Assembly: GCA_030524205.1 (NCBI GenBank)
Contig: JAUNGZ010000016.1
Span: 1 to 57,791 of the forward strand
Direction of reading: 5' to 3'
DNA length: 57,791 nucleotides
Source of the DNA: Eubacteriales bacterium
GTDB taxonomy: Bacteria; Bacillota; Clostridia; Oscillospirales; Butyricicoccaceae
Shown: positions 8,095 to 16,438 of the stretch, piece by piece
Position numbering within the stretch: position 1 is the first letter of the stretch
How the letters are laid out: every line of letters starts with the position of its first letter
Made by a program: the position numbers and the translations under genes
Notes under the pieces: generated by a model
What the model saw: only the letters and a program-made list of their open reading frames with translations
Told to the model about the DNA's origin: nothing
Databases searched by the model: none

Positions 8095-9012
8095 TTACCG
8101 TATAGCATTCACAATTTCATCCCGCATGCGGATGGCTTCCGCGCGGGCGGCTTCCTTATAGTCGTGTCCGTCGCCGCCGGTCTTTTTCCACGCGCACATG
8201 ATGCCGCGCGAGGAGTTGACGATCGCGCCGAGGCCGTCGTCGTTAAAGGCGTTTGCGATATCCTGCGCGCTCGCGCCCTGCGCGCCGTAGCCCGGCACGA
8301 GGAAATACGACTTCGGCAGCAGCGCGCGGACGATCTTCTGCTCCTCCGGATAGGTCGCGCCGACGACCGCGCCCACCTGATTGTAGCCGCAGGGCGTATC
8401 CAGCCCCTCGCCCCACCCCGCGACCATCTCGGCCATGCGGGCGTACAGCGGCTTGCCCTCCATATCGCGGTTCTGCAGCTCGCCCGAGGACGGGTTGGAG
8501 GTCTTTACCAGCACGAACAGGCTCTTGTCCCGCTCGCGGCACTCCTTTAAGAACGGCTCGATGCCGTCCGTTCCCAGATAGCCGTTGACGGTGGCGCTGT
8601 CACAGCCATAGGGCGCGATCTCGGTATCGCCCACGCGGGTCTTGCCGAGATACGCCTCGGCATACGCCGCGGCGGTCGCGCCGATGTCGTTGCGCTTGAT
8701 GTCCCCGATGACGTACATGCCCTTGGCGTGCGCGTAGTCGATCGTCTCCTTGAGCGCCATCGCGCCGTAGGAGCCCAAAAGCTCGTAATACGCCGCCTGC
8801 GGCTTGACGGCCGGCACGATATCGCACAGCGCGTCGATCAGCCCGCAGTTGAAGGCGACGACGCTCTCAGCCGCGGCGCGCAGCGTTTCGCCGTGCAGCA
8901 TCATGTTGCGGCCCGAGATATGCTGCGGAATATACTCCAAACGGGCGTCCAGCCCCGCGACGGTGGGGTTGCCTTTTTCCTTGATCTTTTCTACCAGTGC
9001 TTGAATCGACAT
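8095..9012 (-). CDS. pyrF: Orotidine 5'-phosphate decarboxylase (type 2)
   Basis: The protein (305 aa) decarboxylates OMP to UMP, the last step of de novo pyrimidine synthesis. It is the longer PyrF subfamily: VGDIKRNDIGAT-type catalytic region (GDIKRNDIGAT) with the conserved Lys and Asp, and a phosphate-binding tail VPGYGAQGASAQD followed by NSSRGI. Start 9012 (MSIQALVEK) follows GGAAAGGAAGATTG; an in-frame ATG at 9060 lacks a ribosome binding site and would overlap pyrR. It is second in the operon. Confidence 0.95.
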   Translation of the reverse strand: MSIQALVEKIKEKGNPTVAGLDARLEYIPQHISGRNMMLHGETLRAAAESVVAFNCGLIDALCDIVPAVKPQAAYYELLGSYGAMALKETIDYAHAKGMYVIGDIKRNDIGATAAAYAEAYLGKTRVGDTEIAPYGCDSATVNGYLGTDGIEPFLKECRERDKSLFVLVKTSNPSSGELQNRDMEGKPLYARMAEMVAGWGEGLDTPCGYNQVGAVVGATYPEEQKIVRALLPKSYFLVPGYGAQGASAQDIANAFNDDGLGAIVNSSRGIMCAWKKTGGDGHDYKEAARAEAIRMRDEIVNAIR

Positions 9013-9043
9013 AAAACAATCTTCCTTTCCACGAAGCGGACGG

Positions 9044-9571
9044 CTATTCTTCCTTCTCAAAAATGACGACGTTATCTTCCCCGTCGACCTCGGTCAGGCG
9101 TACGCGCACGCGCTCGTCCTTGGAGGTCGGCAGGTTTTTGCCGATATAGTCGGGCCGGATTGGGATTTCGCGGTGGCCGCGGTCGACCAGCACGGCGAGC
9201 TGGATGCGCCCCGCGCGGCCCAGATGGGACACCGCCTCGATCGCCGCGCGCACCGTGCGCCCGGTGTACAGCACATCGTCCACAATGACGACGGCCGCGC
9301 CCTCGACGCGCGGGTCGGGCGGCGGGAGCGGGCGCTGCGCGCGGGGGATGTCGTCCCGCCACGGGGTCACGTCCAGCGCGAGGACGGGCGGGGCCTTGCC
9401 CTCGACCTCGCCCAGCTTCTGGGCCAAACGTCCGGCCAGATACACGCCGCGCGTTTTGATCCCGGCGAGCAGCACGTTTTCCACGCCTTGGTTTTTTTCG
9501 GTGATTTCAAACGCGATGCGAGTCAGCGCGCGCCGCACGCCGTCCGCGTCGAGTATGACGGCCTTCTCCAC
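9044..9571 (-). CDS. pyrR: PyrR bifunctional pyrimidine attenuator / uracil phosphoribosyltransferase
   Basis: At 175 aa, PyrR binds pyr mRNA when UMP is high and can also convert uracil to UMP. The PRPP-binding motif VVIVDDVLYTGRTVRAA is intact, and the N-terminal IAFEITEKNQG and LLAGIKTRG match the family. Start is GTG at 9569-9571, with GGGAGG 7 nt upstream; a longer ATG reading starts inside the leader and is unlikely. It is the first gene of pyrR-pyrF-carA-carB, so it probably regulates its own operon through the upstream leader. Confidence 0.92.
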   Translation of the reverse strand: MEKAVILDADGVRRALTRIAFEITEKNQGVENVLLAGIKTRGVYLAGRLAQKLGEVEGKAPPVLALDVTPWRDDIPRAQRPLPPPDPRVEGAAVVIVDDVLYTGRTVRAAIEAVSHLGRAGRIQLAVLVDRGHREIPIRPDYIGKNLPTSKDERVRVRLTEVDGEDNVVIFEKEE

Positions 9572-9599
9572 CCGGCCACCTCCCTCGGACAAAAATTTA

Positions 9600-9633
9600 C
9601 AAAAAAACAGCTTTCCGCCAAAGAGCAGAAAGC
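9600..9633 (-). terminator. Attenuator-type terminator in the pyrR leader
   Basis: On the minus strand GCTTTCTGC (9625-9633) pairs with GCGGAAAGC (9610-9618), 9 bp with one G-U, followed by TGTTTTTTT. It lies between the promoter and the pyrR start, as expected for PyrR-mediated attenuation. I could not identify a clean PyrR anti-antiterminator consensus upstream. Confidence 0.65.
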
Positions 9634-9739
9634 CGCACCAACTCACACCTGTCCCCCTAATTCCGGCTGACGGCGTACGCACTGTTTTCTGCCTTGGCGG
9701 GCTCGCAGGCCGCGCCTTAAAGGCGGATTATTGAAATAT

Positions 9740-9768
9740 ATTATATCCTATGAACGGCCGTTTGTAAA
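9740..9768 (-). promoter_or_regulatory. Promoter of the pyrR-pyrF-carA-carB operon
   Basis: TTTACA (-35, 9763-9768) and TATAAT (-10, 9740-9745) are separated by exactly 17 bp. Transcription would start near 9733, giving a leader of about 160 nt before pyrR. Confidence 0.8.
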
Positions 9769-9909
9769 CAGTCGAAGCCACAAAACGAAATTGTTTTTTT
9801 ATGCAATTTTTGTTGTTTCGGCGCGGCGCGCAACTTCGCGCGCAAAGCGGGCAAACTGATTTTGCAGCACCAAGCAGCAAATTTTATAAGGAAAGGCGGC
9901 GGACAGATT

Positions 9910-10092
9910 ATGCGAGTATCTCCCTTTATTTCAGGCATTGCGACCGGCGCGGTCGCGGGCGCGGTCGTTTCGATGGTGGCGGCCGGCGCGATGATGAATC
10001 CCTCCATCCGCAGAAGCGCGCAGCATGCGGCAAACAAGGCCGGCCATGCGATGCACAAGGCGGCGCAGAACGCAGGGCACATGATCGGGTAA
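9910..10092 (+). CDS. Small YtxH-like membrane-anchored protein
   Basis: The 60-aa protein begins MRVSPFISGIATGAVAGAVV. It has a single hydrophobic glycine/alanine-rich segment, followed by a basic, helical tail rich in Ala, His and Lys (SAQHAANKAGHAMHKAAQ). AAGGAAAGGCGG precedes ATG 9910; a longer in-frame start at 9862 has no ribosome binding site. This layout resembles small YtxH-type stress-associated proteins, but no specific function can be assigned. It is monocistronic and divergent from the pyr operon. Confidence 0.65.
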   Translation: MRVSPFISGIATGAVAGAVVSMVAAGAMMNPSIRRSAQHAANKAGHAMHKAAQNAGHMIG

Positions 10093-10146
10093 GCTTTTCG
10101 GGGGCGCCGCCGGGAACGGCGGGAACCGCTGCCGCACGCGCGGCAG

Positions 10147-10321
10147 GCGCGCAAGAGGGGAGAAACCGTAGGTTTCTCCCCTCTTGTGAATTTCCTCTTT
10201 TCCCTTATTTATAGCGGGAAGCCCGGGCCGATTCCATCGTCCCTCCCGCACGGCACACCGCTCCGAAAAAGGACGGCGGAGGCCGAAGCGGAGGGGCCTG
10301 CCGCGCAGAAGCCCGCGCCGC
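10147..10321 (+). repeat. Dispersed ~175-bp intergenic repeat, copy 1
   Basis: It is closely similar to 57300-57473 in the same orientation. It opens with a 16-bp perfect hairpin (arm CAAGAGGGGAGAAACC at 10152-10167, loop GTA). It continues through shared blocks such as CTCCCGCACGGCACACCGCT and CGCGCAGAAGCCCGCGCCGC. No ORF is shared between the copies. It fills the gap between the small membrane protein and yhhQ. A further CTGCCGC/GCGGCAG hairpin lies just before it near 10128-10145. Confidence 0.85.
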
Positions 10322-10335
10322 CCACAGGCGGTAAT

Positions 10336-11052
10336 TCACACCGTCTCCGCGGTGCGCCCCGCTTTTTTGTCATGCAGCCGCCGCGCAAGGTAAACCACCG
10401 GCGTATCGAGCAGCGAGGTGAAAATAAAAATTACATAGCTCGACAGCGCGATGGAAAGCAGCGTGCCCCAGTCATACGTGCCGTAAAACGCAAACAAGGT
10501 GAACAGCATGGCGTTTACGAGCTGCGAGAGCAGCGTTGAGCCGTTGTTGCGCAGCCAAAGCCAGGCGCGGCGGTCGCCCGTGCGCTTTTCGGTCAGCGCC
10601 CACCATTTATGGTACAGCCAAACGTCGAAAATCTGCGCGATCGCGTATACCGCGAGCGAGGACAGCATCATGCGCGGCGTGTTGGAAAACACCGTGCGCA
10701 TCGCGGGCGCGGCCCAATCGTTTGGGGACGGCACGTACAGCAGCCATGACTGCGAAACCAGAATAAACAGCAGATTGGCGCAGATACCCGCCCAAACCGC
10801 CCGCTGCGCGGCTTTCTTGCCCATCGTCTCGCTCAATATATCGGTGACCAGAAAGGTGGTGGCAAACAGAATATTGCCCAGCGTCATCTCCATGCCGAAC
10901 GCGTCGACGAGCAGCAGCACCTCGATGTTTGCCGCGATGGTCGCGAACACGGTGAACGCCGTCAGCCCGCCCGCGCCGAACAGATAGAACCACAGCAGCA
11001 CCGCGCCGTAAAGCACGACGAGCGAGCCGAGCAGCAGCATTTCGTTTGTCAT
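10336..11052 (-). CDS. yhhQ: Queuosine precursor transporter, YhhQ family (COG1738)
   Basis: This hydrophobic protein (238 aa) has about six membrane segments. The family signature is clear in LLLVDAFGMEMTLGNILFATTFLVTDILSE and, later, QIFDVWLYHKWW and SQLVNAMLFTLFAFYG. Family members import queuosine precursors (preQ0, preQ1 or queuine). Its ATG overlaps the stop of the upstream radical SAM gene as ATGA, with GGAGGAATGG as ribosome binding site. The pair sits downstream of a preQ1-I riboswitch, so transport of a 7-deazaguanine is well supported; queuine rather than preQ1 is inferred from the partner. Confidence 0.88.
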   Translation of the reverse strand: MTNEMLLLGSLVVLYGAVLLWFYLFGAGGLTAFTVFATIAANIEVLLLVDAFGMEMTLGNILFATTFLVTDILSETMGKKAAQRAVWAGICANLLFILVSQSWLLYVPSPNDWAAPAMRTVFSNTPRMMLSSLAVYAIAQIFDVWLYHKWWALTEKRTGDRRAWLWLRNNGSTLLSQLVNAMLFTLFAFYGTYDWGTLLSIALSSYVIFIFTSLLDTPVVYLARRLHDKKAGRTAETV

Positions 11053-11768
11053 TTTTCCATTCCTCCTACGCCGAAATCGGTGTTATTCAGCAGAATATCC
11101 ACGCGCGGGTCAGCCTTATATACCGGATAAACCGACTGCACAAAGGCCGCGCGCACCGCCTTGTCCGGCTTCACCGCCGTCGAGTTTTCCACCATCAGGT
11201 TGACGCACACGCGGTCAAAATGTTTGAGCCCTGTCTCGATATCGCGCGCCATGCCCGCCGCCGTCTGCCCGGAAAGGCCGAACAGCAGACAGCAGTCGTC
11301 GAATTTTTCGGCTATCTTGGCCGGGTCGGTCTCGGGAATGCCCTTGCGCAGCACGCGCTCGCGGTAGTCCGCGTCGAACGTCTCCACGCCGATTTTAACG
11401 TGCAGCGTTATTCCCCCGGCGGCAAAGCGCGAGCGCAGCGCGGGCAGGCCGTTTCGGAACAGCCAGTGGCTCTCGATATGCAGGTCGCGGATTCCCTTTT
11501 CGCGGCAGACCGTTTCGACCAGCCGCACCGTGCGTTCGTCCAGCTCGGCGAACGAGCCGGAGTTGATGGCCTCCAGCCGCGAAAAGCGTCCGGTGACCCG
11601 CGCGAGCGCCTCGCGGTTGAGGGCAAAATTCGCGCTCTCGTCCTTCGACGCGTCCAGATGATAGTCGCAGAACGCGCATTTGCTCCACGCGCAGCCCCGG
11701 CCGCGCAGCAGCACGATTTCGCGCGGATTTTTGTCCTCGATGACAGAATAACGGGTGAGTCCGGCCAT
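11049..11768 (-). CDS. Radical SAM protein, probable queuine lyase (QueL-like)
   Basis: The product (239 aa) is a radical SAM enzyme with cluster cysteines C26, C31 and C34 in RGCAWSKCAFCDY, that is CX4CX2C rather than the usual CX3CX2C. Later motifs are NSGSFAELDERTVRL, HIESHWLFR and KIGVETFD. ATG 11768 follows GGAGGCCGAAC. Translational coupling to yhhQ and a preQ1-I riboswitch upstream match the reported clostridial queuine-salvage clusters, where a radical SAM lyase releases queuine from queuosine 5'-phosphate. The family assignment rests on this context, so another queuosine-related radical SAM role is possible. No nucleoside hydrolase (QueK) lies beside it. Confidence 0.7.
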   Translation of the reverse strand: MAGLTRYSVIEDKNPREIVLLRGRGCAWSKCAFCDYHLDASKDESANFALNREALARVTGRFSRLEAINSGSFAELDERTVRLVETVCREKGIRDLHIESHWLFRNGLPALRSRFAAGGITLHVKIGVETFDADYRERVLRKGIPETDPAKIAEKFDDCCLLFGLSGQTAAGMARDIETGLKHFDRVCVNLMVENSTAVKPDKAVRAAFVQSVYPVYKADPRVDILLNNTDFGVGGMEK

Positions 11769-11787
11769 GTTCGGCCTCCTTTTCGGC

Positions 11788-11822
11788 AAAAAAATAACGG
11801 CAGCCCCAAACAGAGATGCCGT
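11788..11822 (-). terminator. Riboswitch-linked terminator before queL-like gene
   Basis: On the minus strand ACGGCA/TGCCGT (6 bp) is followed by TATTTTTTT, about 20 nt before the start codon. It lies just downstream of the preQ1-I aptamer and is the likely expression platform. Confidence 0.55.
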
Positions 11823-11858
11823 CACAACAAATCCCCCGCGCCGCATGGCCGGGGTGCG

Positions 11859-11898
11859 CCTTAGTTTTGTTTTGAGACAGGATGGTGACGAACTGTCT
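11859..11898 (-). ncRNA. preQ1-I riboswitch
   Basis: On the minus strand the stem AGACAG/CTGTCT encloses the C-rich loop TTCGTCACCATC. It is followed by the A-rich tail CAAAACAAAACTAAGG, which forms the pseudoknot in the preQ1-I family. It lies between a strong promoter and the queL-yhhQ pair. High preQ1 is expected to switch the salvage genes off. Confidence 0.85.
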
Positions 11899-11918
11899 GT
11901 TCTTTGGTTGTAACTTGC

Positions 11919-11947
11919 AGTATACCGGAAAAAACCGGCCAAGTCAA
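11919..11947 (-). promoter_or_regulatory. Promoter of the preQ1 riboswitch operon
   Basis: TTGACT (11942-11947) and TATACT (11919-11924) are 17 bp apart on the minus strand. The transcript would begin about 15 nt before the aptamer. Confidence 0.85.
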
Positions 11948-11979
11948 GCATATACTTCTCCGAATGAGGGAGGATGTCT

Positions 11980-13344
11980 ATGCTTTTGGAACGTATCGCA
12001 CTGCTCGCGGACATGGTGCGCGCCTTTGTCTGGGGGCCGCCCATGCTCGTGCTGCTCGTCGGCACGGGCGTGTATTTCACGGTCAAAACCGGATTTTTTC
12101 AGCTGTCCCATATCGGGCTTTGGTTTAAAAAGACGCTGTTTTCGTGCTTCACCGGGGCGGCGCGCGCGAAAAACGGCAAAAACGCGGTGTCCCCCTTCGC
12201 CACCATGTGCACTGCGCTCGCCGCGACGGTCGGCACGGGCAACATCGCGGGCGTGGCGACCGCGCTGACGCTCGGCGGCCCGGGCGCGGTGTTCTGGATG
12301 TGGGTGTCGGCGTTTTTCGGCATGATGACCGCGTTCGCCGAGAACACGCTCGGCATGCTCTACCGCGAAAAGGGACCGGACGGGGCGGCGCGCGGCGGGC
12401 CGATGCTCTACCTGCGGCGCGGGCTGCACAGCCCGTTCCTCGCGGGGGCGTTCGCGCTGTTCTGCGTGCTCGCCTCCTTCGGCATCGGCAACATGAGCCA
12501 GTGCAACTCGATCGCCGCCGGGCTTTCCGGCTCGTTCGGCGTACCGCCGCTCGCGACGGGCGTGTGCACGGCGGTTCTGCTCGGCGTGACCCTGCTCGGC
12601 GGGCTCACGCGCATTTCCCGCGTCACCGAGACGCTCGTGCCCGCCATGGCGCTGTTTTACATGGGCGGCGCGGCGCTTGTGCTGTTTGCCCACCGGGCGG
12701 CGCTCGGCCCCGCGCTCGGGCAGATCGTCGGAAGCGCGTTCAGCCTGCGCGCGGGGGCCTCGGGCGCGCTGGGCTGCGGGCTGGCGCGGGCGGTGCGCAT
12801 CGGCGTGTCGCGCGGCGTGTTCTCGAACGAGGCCGGGCTCGGCTCGTCGGTCATGGTGCACGCCGCGGCGGACGCGAAGGAGCCGTGCGAGCAGGGCATG
12901 TGGGCGGTGTTCGAGGTGTTCTTCGACACGGTCGTCATGTGCACGGTGACGGCGCTCGTCATCCTGTGCTCGGGCGTGTACGGTGCGGGCGGCGAAACGG
13001 GCGCGGCCCTGACCGCCGCCGCGTTCTCCACCGTGTTCGGCCCGCTCGGCGGCGGGTTCGTGTCGGTCTCGCTCGTTCTGTTCGCGTTTTCCACGCTGCT
13101 CGGCTGGTCGTATTACGGGCAGCGCGGGGTGGAATACCTGCTCGGCGCGCGAGCCGTGCCGGTGTACAAGGCCCTGTTCGTGCTGGCCACCGCCGCCGGC
13201 TGCACCATGCGCCTTGAGCTTGCGTGGACGCTGTCGGACGCCTTCAACGGCCTGATGGCGCTGCCCAACCTCGTCGGCGTGCTCGCGCTGCGGCGCGAGG
13301 CGCTCGCCGAATGGCGGCGCTACCGGCGCGTGAACCATATTTGA
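11980..13344 (+). CDS. AGCS-family alanine/glycine:cation symporter
   Basis: This 454-aa inner-membrane carrier couples amino-acid uptake to Na+ or H+. Family signatures include ATVGTGNIAGVATALTLGGP and SNEAGLGSS, with the closing ALPNLVG segment. About ten membrane segments are visible. ATG 11980 is chosen because GGGAGG abuts the earlier ATG at 11974. It is a paralogue of the symporter at 32612-34015 but has no glycine riboswitch. It diverges from the queuosine salvage operon. Substrate (Ala, Gly or another neutral amino acid) cannot be told from sequence alone. Confidence 0.9.
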   Translation: MLLERIALLADMVRAFVWGPPMLVLLVGTGVYFTVKTGFFQLSHIGLWFKKTLFSCFTGAARAKNGKNAVSPFATMCTALAATVGTGNIAGVATALTLGGPGAVFWMWVSAFFGMMTAFAENTLGMLYREKGPDGAARGGPMLYLRRGLHSPFLAGAFALFCVLASFGIGNMSQCNSIAAGLSGSFGVPPLATGVCTAVLLGVTLLGGLTRISRVTETLVPAMALFYMGGAALVLFAHRAALGPALGQIVGSAFSLRAGASGALGCGLARAVRIGVSRGVFSNEAGLGSSVMVHAAADAKEPCEQGMWAVFEVFFDTVVMCTVTALVILCSGVYGAGGETGAALTAAAFSTVFGPLGGGFVSVSLVLFAFSTLLGWSYYGQRGVEYLLGARAVPVYKALFVLATAAGCTMRLELAWTLSDAFNGLMALPNLVGVLALRREALAEWRRYRRVNHI

Positions 13345-13426
13345 CAAATCCCCCCGTTCTCCGTCCGTTTTCCCCCGCAGATTGCACAAAACCGTGCCGC
13401 CCGCCGCAAAACGCCGTATTTTGGCC

Positions 13427-13455
13427 TTGTCAACCCGGTAAAATACATGTAAAAT
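13427..13455 (+). promoter_or_regulatory. Promoter of the nhaC-like gene
   Basis: TTGTCA and TAAAAT are separated by 17 bp, about 65 nt upstream of the start codon. The rest of the gap 13345-13521 has no further element I recognise. Confidence 0.65.
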
Positions 13456-13521
13456 AAAAGGGACTTGCAGGGGAAATGCGGACTTCTCCCTGCAAAACGG
13501 AATATTAGGGGGAAATATAAA

Positions 13522-15003
13522 ATGACGGCTACCGTTTGGACCCTGCTGCCGCCGGTCATTGCGATCGCGCTGGCACTCATCACCAAGGAGGTTTACTCCT
13601 CCCTGCTGATCGGCATTCTGTCGGGTGCGCTGCTCTTCACGGGCTTTAACCCGTTGCACGCGCTGGAAACCACGTTTACCGTAATGGGCGACAAGCTCGG
13701 CGGCAACATCAACATCTGCATCTTTCTGGTGCTGCTCGGCATCCTCGTCTCGCTCGTAACCAAATCGGGCGCGTCCCGCGCCTACGGCGAGTGGGCGGTT
13801 AAAAGCATCAAAACCCGCCGCGGCGCGTCGTTTGCGACCTCGTTCCTCGGCATATTCATCTTTGTGGACGATTACTTCAACTGCCTGACCGTCGGCACGG
13901 TCATGCGCCCGGTGACGGACAAGTACCGCATCTCGCGCGCCAAGCTCGCCTATATCATCGACGCGACGGCCGCGCCCGTGTGCATTATCGCGCCGATTTC
14001 CAGCTGGGCGGCGGCGGTCGGCTCGTCCCTGCCGGAGTCGTCCTCGATCGACGGGTTCTCGCTTTTCCTCAAAACCATCCCGATGAACCTGTACGCGCTT
14101 TTGACGCTCGCGTTCCTGATGTGGCTGATGGCGTCCGACTTCGACTTCGGCCCGATGGCCAAGTACCAAAAGCGCCACGAGCAGGATGATTTCCAGCATA
14201 CGGAGGAAACGCACGTCGTCGGCGGCGCAGGCAAGGTGTCCGACCTGATCCTGCCCATCGTCGTGCTGATCGTGCTGTGCATTTCGGGCATGCTGTACAC
14301 CGGCGGCATTCTGGAGGGCGCCTCGATTGTGGACGCGTTTGCAAACTGCGATTCCTCGACCGCGCTGGTGCTCGGCTCGTTCACCACGCTGATTTTCACG
14401 GCCCTTCTGTACCTGCCCCGCAAGATCCTGACCTTCGGCCAGTTCTGCGAGTCCTTTACCGAGGGCTTCCGCGCAATGGTGCCCGCGCTGATGATCCTGA
14501 CGCTCGCGTGGACGCTGTCCGGCGTGTGCTCGGAGGATTACCTCAACATCGGCGGCTACGTAAAGACCATTGTAAACCCCGCCTCGGGCGTTACGATGTT
14601 CCTGCCCGCGATCTTCTTCCTGATCGCCTTGGGGCTGGCGTTCGCTACCGGCACCTCGTGGGGCACCTTCGGCATCCTGATCCCGATCGTTTTGCCCGTG
14701 TTCGGCGATGTGGACAGCACCATGCTTGTCATGACGGTCGCGGCCTGCCTTGCGGGCGCGGTCTGCGGCGACCATGTTTCGCCCATTTCGGATACGACCA
14801 TCCTCGCCTCGGCGGGCGCGCAGTGCAACCACATCGACCATGTTTCGACGCAGATGCCCTATGCGCTGCTGATCGCGGCGATCTGCCTTGTCGGCTATCT
14901 GGCCGGCGGCATCACCGGCAACGGCCTCGTCGCCCTCGGGCTTGGGGCGGCGCTGCTGCTGGTCGCGGCTCTCGTGCTTACCGCCAAACACAAAAAGCAA
15001 TAA
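13522..15003 (+). CDS. NhaC-family Na+/H+ antiporter
   Basis: The protein (493 aa) is a polytopic carrier with NhaC-family features: FVDDYFNCLTVGTVMRP in the first half, and FATGTSWGTFGI and CGDHVSPISDTT in the second. Such antiporters exchange Na+ for H+ or, in some members, exchange organic acids or amines (for example malate/lactate in MleN). ATG 13522 lies 8 nt after TTAGGGGGAAAT. It follows a sodium-coupled AGCS carrier, so sodium extrusion is plausible, but the two genes have separate promoters. The exact substrate is uncertain. Confidence 0.85.
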   Translation: MTATVWTLLPPVIAIALALITKEVYSSLLIGILSGALLFTGFNPLHALETTFTVMGDKLGGNINICIFLVLLGILVSLVTKSGASRAYGEWAVKSIKTRRGASFATSFLGIFIFVDDYFNCLTVGTVMRPVTDKYRISRAKLAYIIDATAAPVCIIAPISSWAAAVGSSLPESSSIDGFSLFLKTIPMNLYALLTLAFLMWLMASDFDFGPMAKYQKRHEQDDFQHTEETHVVGGAGKVSDLILPIVVLIVLCISGMLYTGGILEGASIVDAFANCDSSTALVLGSFTTLIFTALLYLPRKILTFGQFCESFTEGFRAMVPALMILTLAWTLSGVCSEDYLNIGGYVKTIVNPASGVTMFLPAIFFLIALGLAFATGTSWGTFGILIPIVLPVFGDVDSTMLVMTVAACLAGAVCGDHVSPISDTTILASAGAQCNHIDHVSTQMPYALLIAAICLVGYLAGGITGNGLVALGLGAALLLVAALVLTAKHKKQ

Positions 15004-15024
15004 CCGAAATCTCCGCATCCGTAT

Positions 15025-15048
15025 GGCTCCCCCGGGAACGGGGGAGCC
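15025..15048 (+). terminator. Hairpin after the nhaC-like gene
   Basis: GGCTCCCCC/GGGGGAGCC is a perfect 9-bp stem with a 6-nt loop, 21 nt past the stop. Only a weak U stretch follows (AATTTCTCT), so termination may be partial and could allow read-through into the MATE gene. Confidence 0.5.
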
Positions 15049-15079
15049 AATTTCTCTGACTTTTGGAAGGTGAATTTTT

Positions 15080-16438
15080 TTGACAACCGATCTAACCGAG
15101 GGGTCGCCCTCAAAAAAGCTGTTCTGGTTTTCCCTGCCCCTGCTGCTCAGCGTCGCGTTCCAGCAGCTTTACCAGATGGCCGACTCGATCATCGTCGGCC
15201 GCTTCGCCGCCAGCGCGGCCGCGGGCGAGCTCGCGCTTGCCGCCGTCGGCGCCAGCTTCCCGATCACGCAGCTCTTCGTCGCGGTCGCGACCGGCGTCAA
15301 CATCGGCGCCTCCGTGCTGGTCAGCCAGCTTTTCGGGGCAAGGCGCTATGTGCGCATGAAAAGCGCCGTATCCACCGCGCTTCTGACGACGACCGCCGTC
15401 GCCCTGCTGCTGACGCTGATCGGCACGTTTGCGGCAGGCGGCATTATGACCGCCCTGCAAACCCCGGCGGATGTGTTCGCAGACGGCGCGCTGTACCTGC
15501 GGGTCTATGTGTTCGGCCTGCTGTTCCTGTTCCTGTACAACGTGTGCACGGGCATTTTCAACGCCATGGGCGACAGCCGGACGCCGCTCGCGCTGCTGAT
15601 TTTCTCCTCTGTTTTAAATGTGCTGCTCGACCTCGTGTTCGTGGCGGGCCTCGGCCTCGGCGTCGCGGGCGTCGCGTGGGCGACCTTTATCGCGCAGGGC
15701 GCGGCGAGCGTGATCGCGCTGCTGCTTTTGCTGCGCCGCGTCTTTTCCTTTGAGACGGGCGGGCATTTTCTGCTGTTTTCGCTCGATATGCTGCGCCGGC
15801 TGACCAACTACGGCGTACCCTCGATCGCGCAGCAGAGCTTTGTATCGGTTGGCAACGTGATCATCCAGTACCTAATCAATAGCTGCGGCCCGGCCGTCAT
15901 GGGCGGGTATTCCGCGGCCATCAAAATCAGCTCGTTCGGGCTGACCTGCTGCATGGCGTTTTCCTCCGGCCTGTCGAGCTACGTCGCGCAGAACATCGGC
16001 GCGCGCAGGCTCGACCGCATCAGCCCCGGCCTCAAGGCGGGCGCGAAGTACGCGATTGGTCTGTCCGTTGTGTTCACCGCGGTTTTCCTGCTCTTCGCGG
16101 ACCAAATCGTCGGCGTTTTCGTGCCGGCGGGCAGCGTTTCGGGCGTGATCGCCGTGGGACGGCAGTATCTGTTCGTCGTCGCGCCGTTCTATGCGCTGAT
16201 CTGCGTCAAATTCGTCTGCGACTCCGTCCTTCGCGGCGCGGGCGCGATGCGTCCGTTCATGATTACGACCTTCGCCGACCTGATCATCCGCGTGGCGCTG
16301 TCCATCATCCTATTCCACGTGATCGGCAGCGAGCTGGGCATTTGGCTGTCTTGGCCGATCGGCTGGTTCCTCGGCACCGGGCTGTCCTTCCTGTTTTACA
16401 AAACCGGCGTGTGGCGGAACAATCTGCCGGCGCTGTGA
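15080..16438 (+). CDS. MATE-family multidrug/metabolite exporter
   Basis: At 452 aa it has the expected twelve membrane segments in two halves. Family motifs are FSLPLLLSVAFQQLYQMADS near the start, QLFVAVATGVNIGASVLVSQ, and the second-half repeat around YGVPSIAQQSFVSVGNVIIQ. The start is TTG 15080, 8 nt after GGAAGGTG; no ATG is available. MATE exporters of this subgroup use a Na+ or H+ gradient to expel cationic compounds. Substrate is unknown. It may be partly co-transcribed with the NhaC-type antiporter. Confidence 0.9.
   Translation: MTTDLTEGSPSKKLFWFSLPLLLSVAFQQLYQMADSIIVGRFAASAAAGELALAAVGASFPITQLFVAVATGVNIGASVLVSQLFGARRYVRMKSAVSTALLTTTAVALLLTLIGTFAAGGIMTALQTPADVFADGALYLRVYVFGLLFLFLYNVCTGIFNAMGDSRTPLALLIFSSVLNVLLDLVFVAGLGLGVAGVAWATFIAQGAASVIALLLLLRRVFSFETGGHFLLFSLDMLRRLTNYGVPSIAQQSFVSVGNVIIQYLINSCGPAVMGGYSAAIKISSFGLTCCMAFSSGLSSYVAQNIGARRLDRISPGLKAGAKYAIGLSVVFTAVFLLFADQIVGVFVPAGSVSGVIAVGRQYLFVVAPFYALICVKFVCDSVLRGAGAMRPFMITTFADLIIRVALSIILFHVIGSELGIWLSWPIGWFLGTGLSFLFYKTGVWRNNLPAL

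Noticed and set aside
11944-15018. 1024-codon open frame on the minus strand over the symporter and antiporter genes
   Set aside because: It is Arg/Gln/His/Glu-rich without any domain and opposite two well-supported transporters; open only because of GC codon bias.
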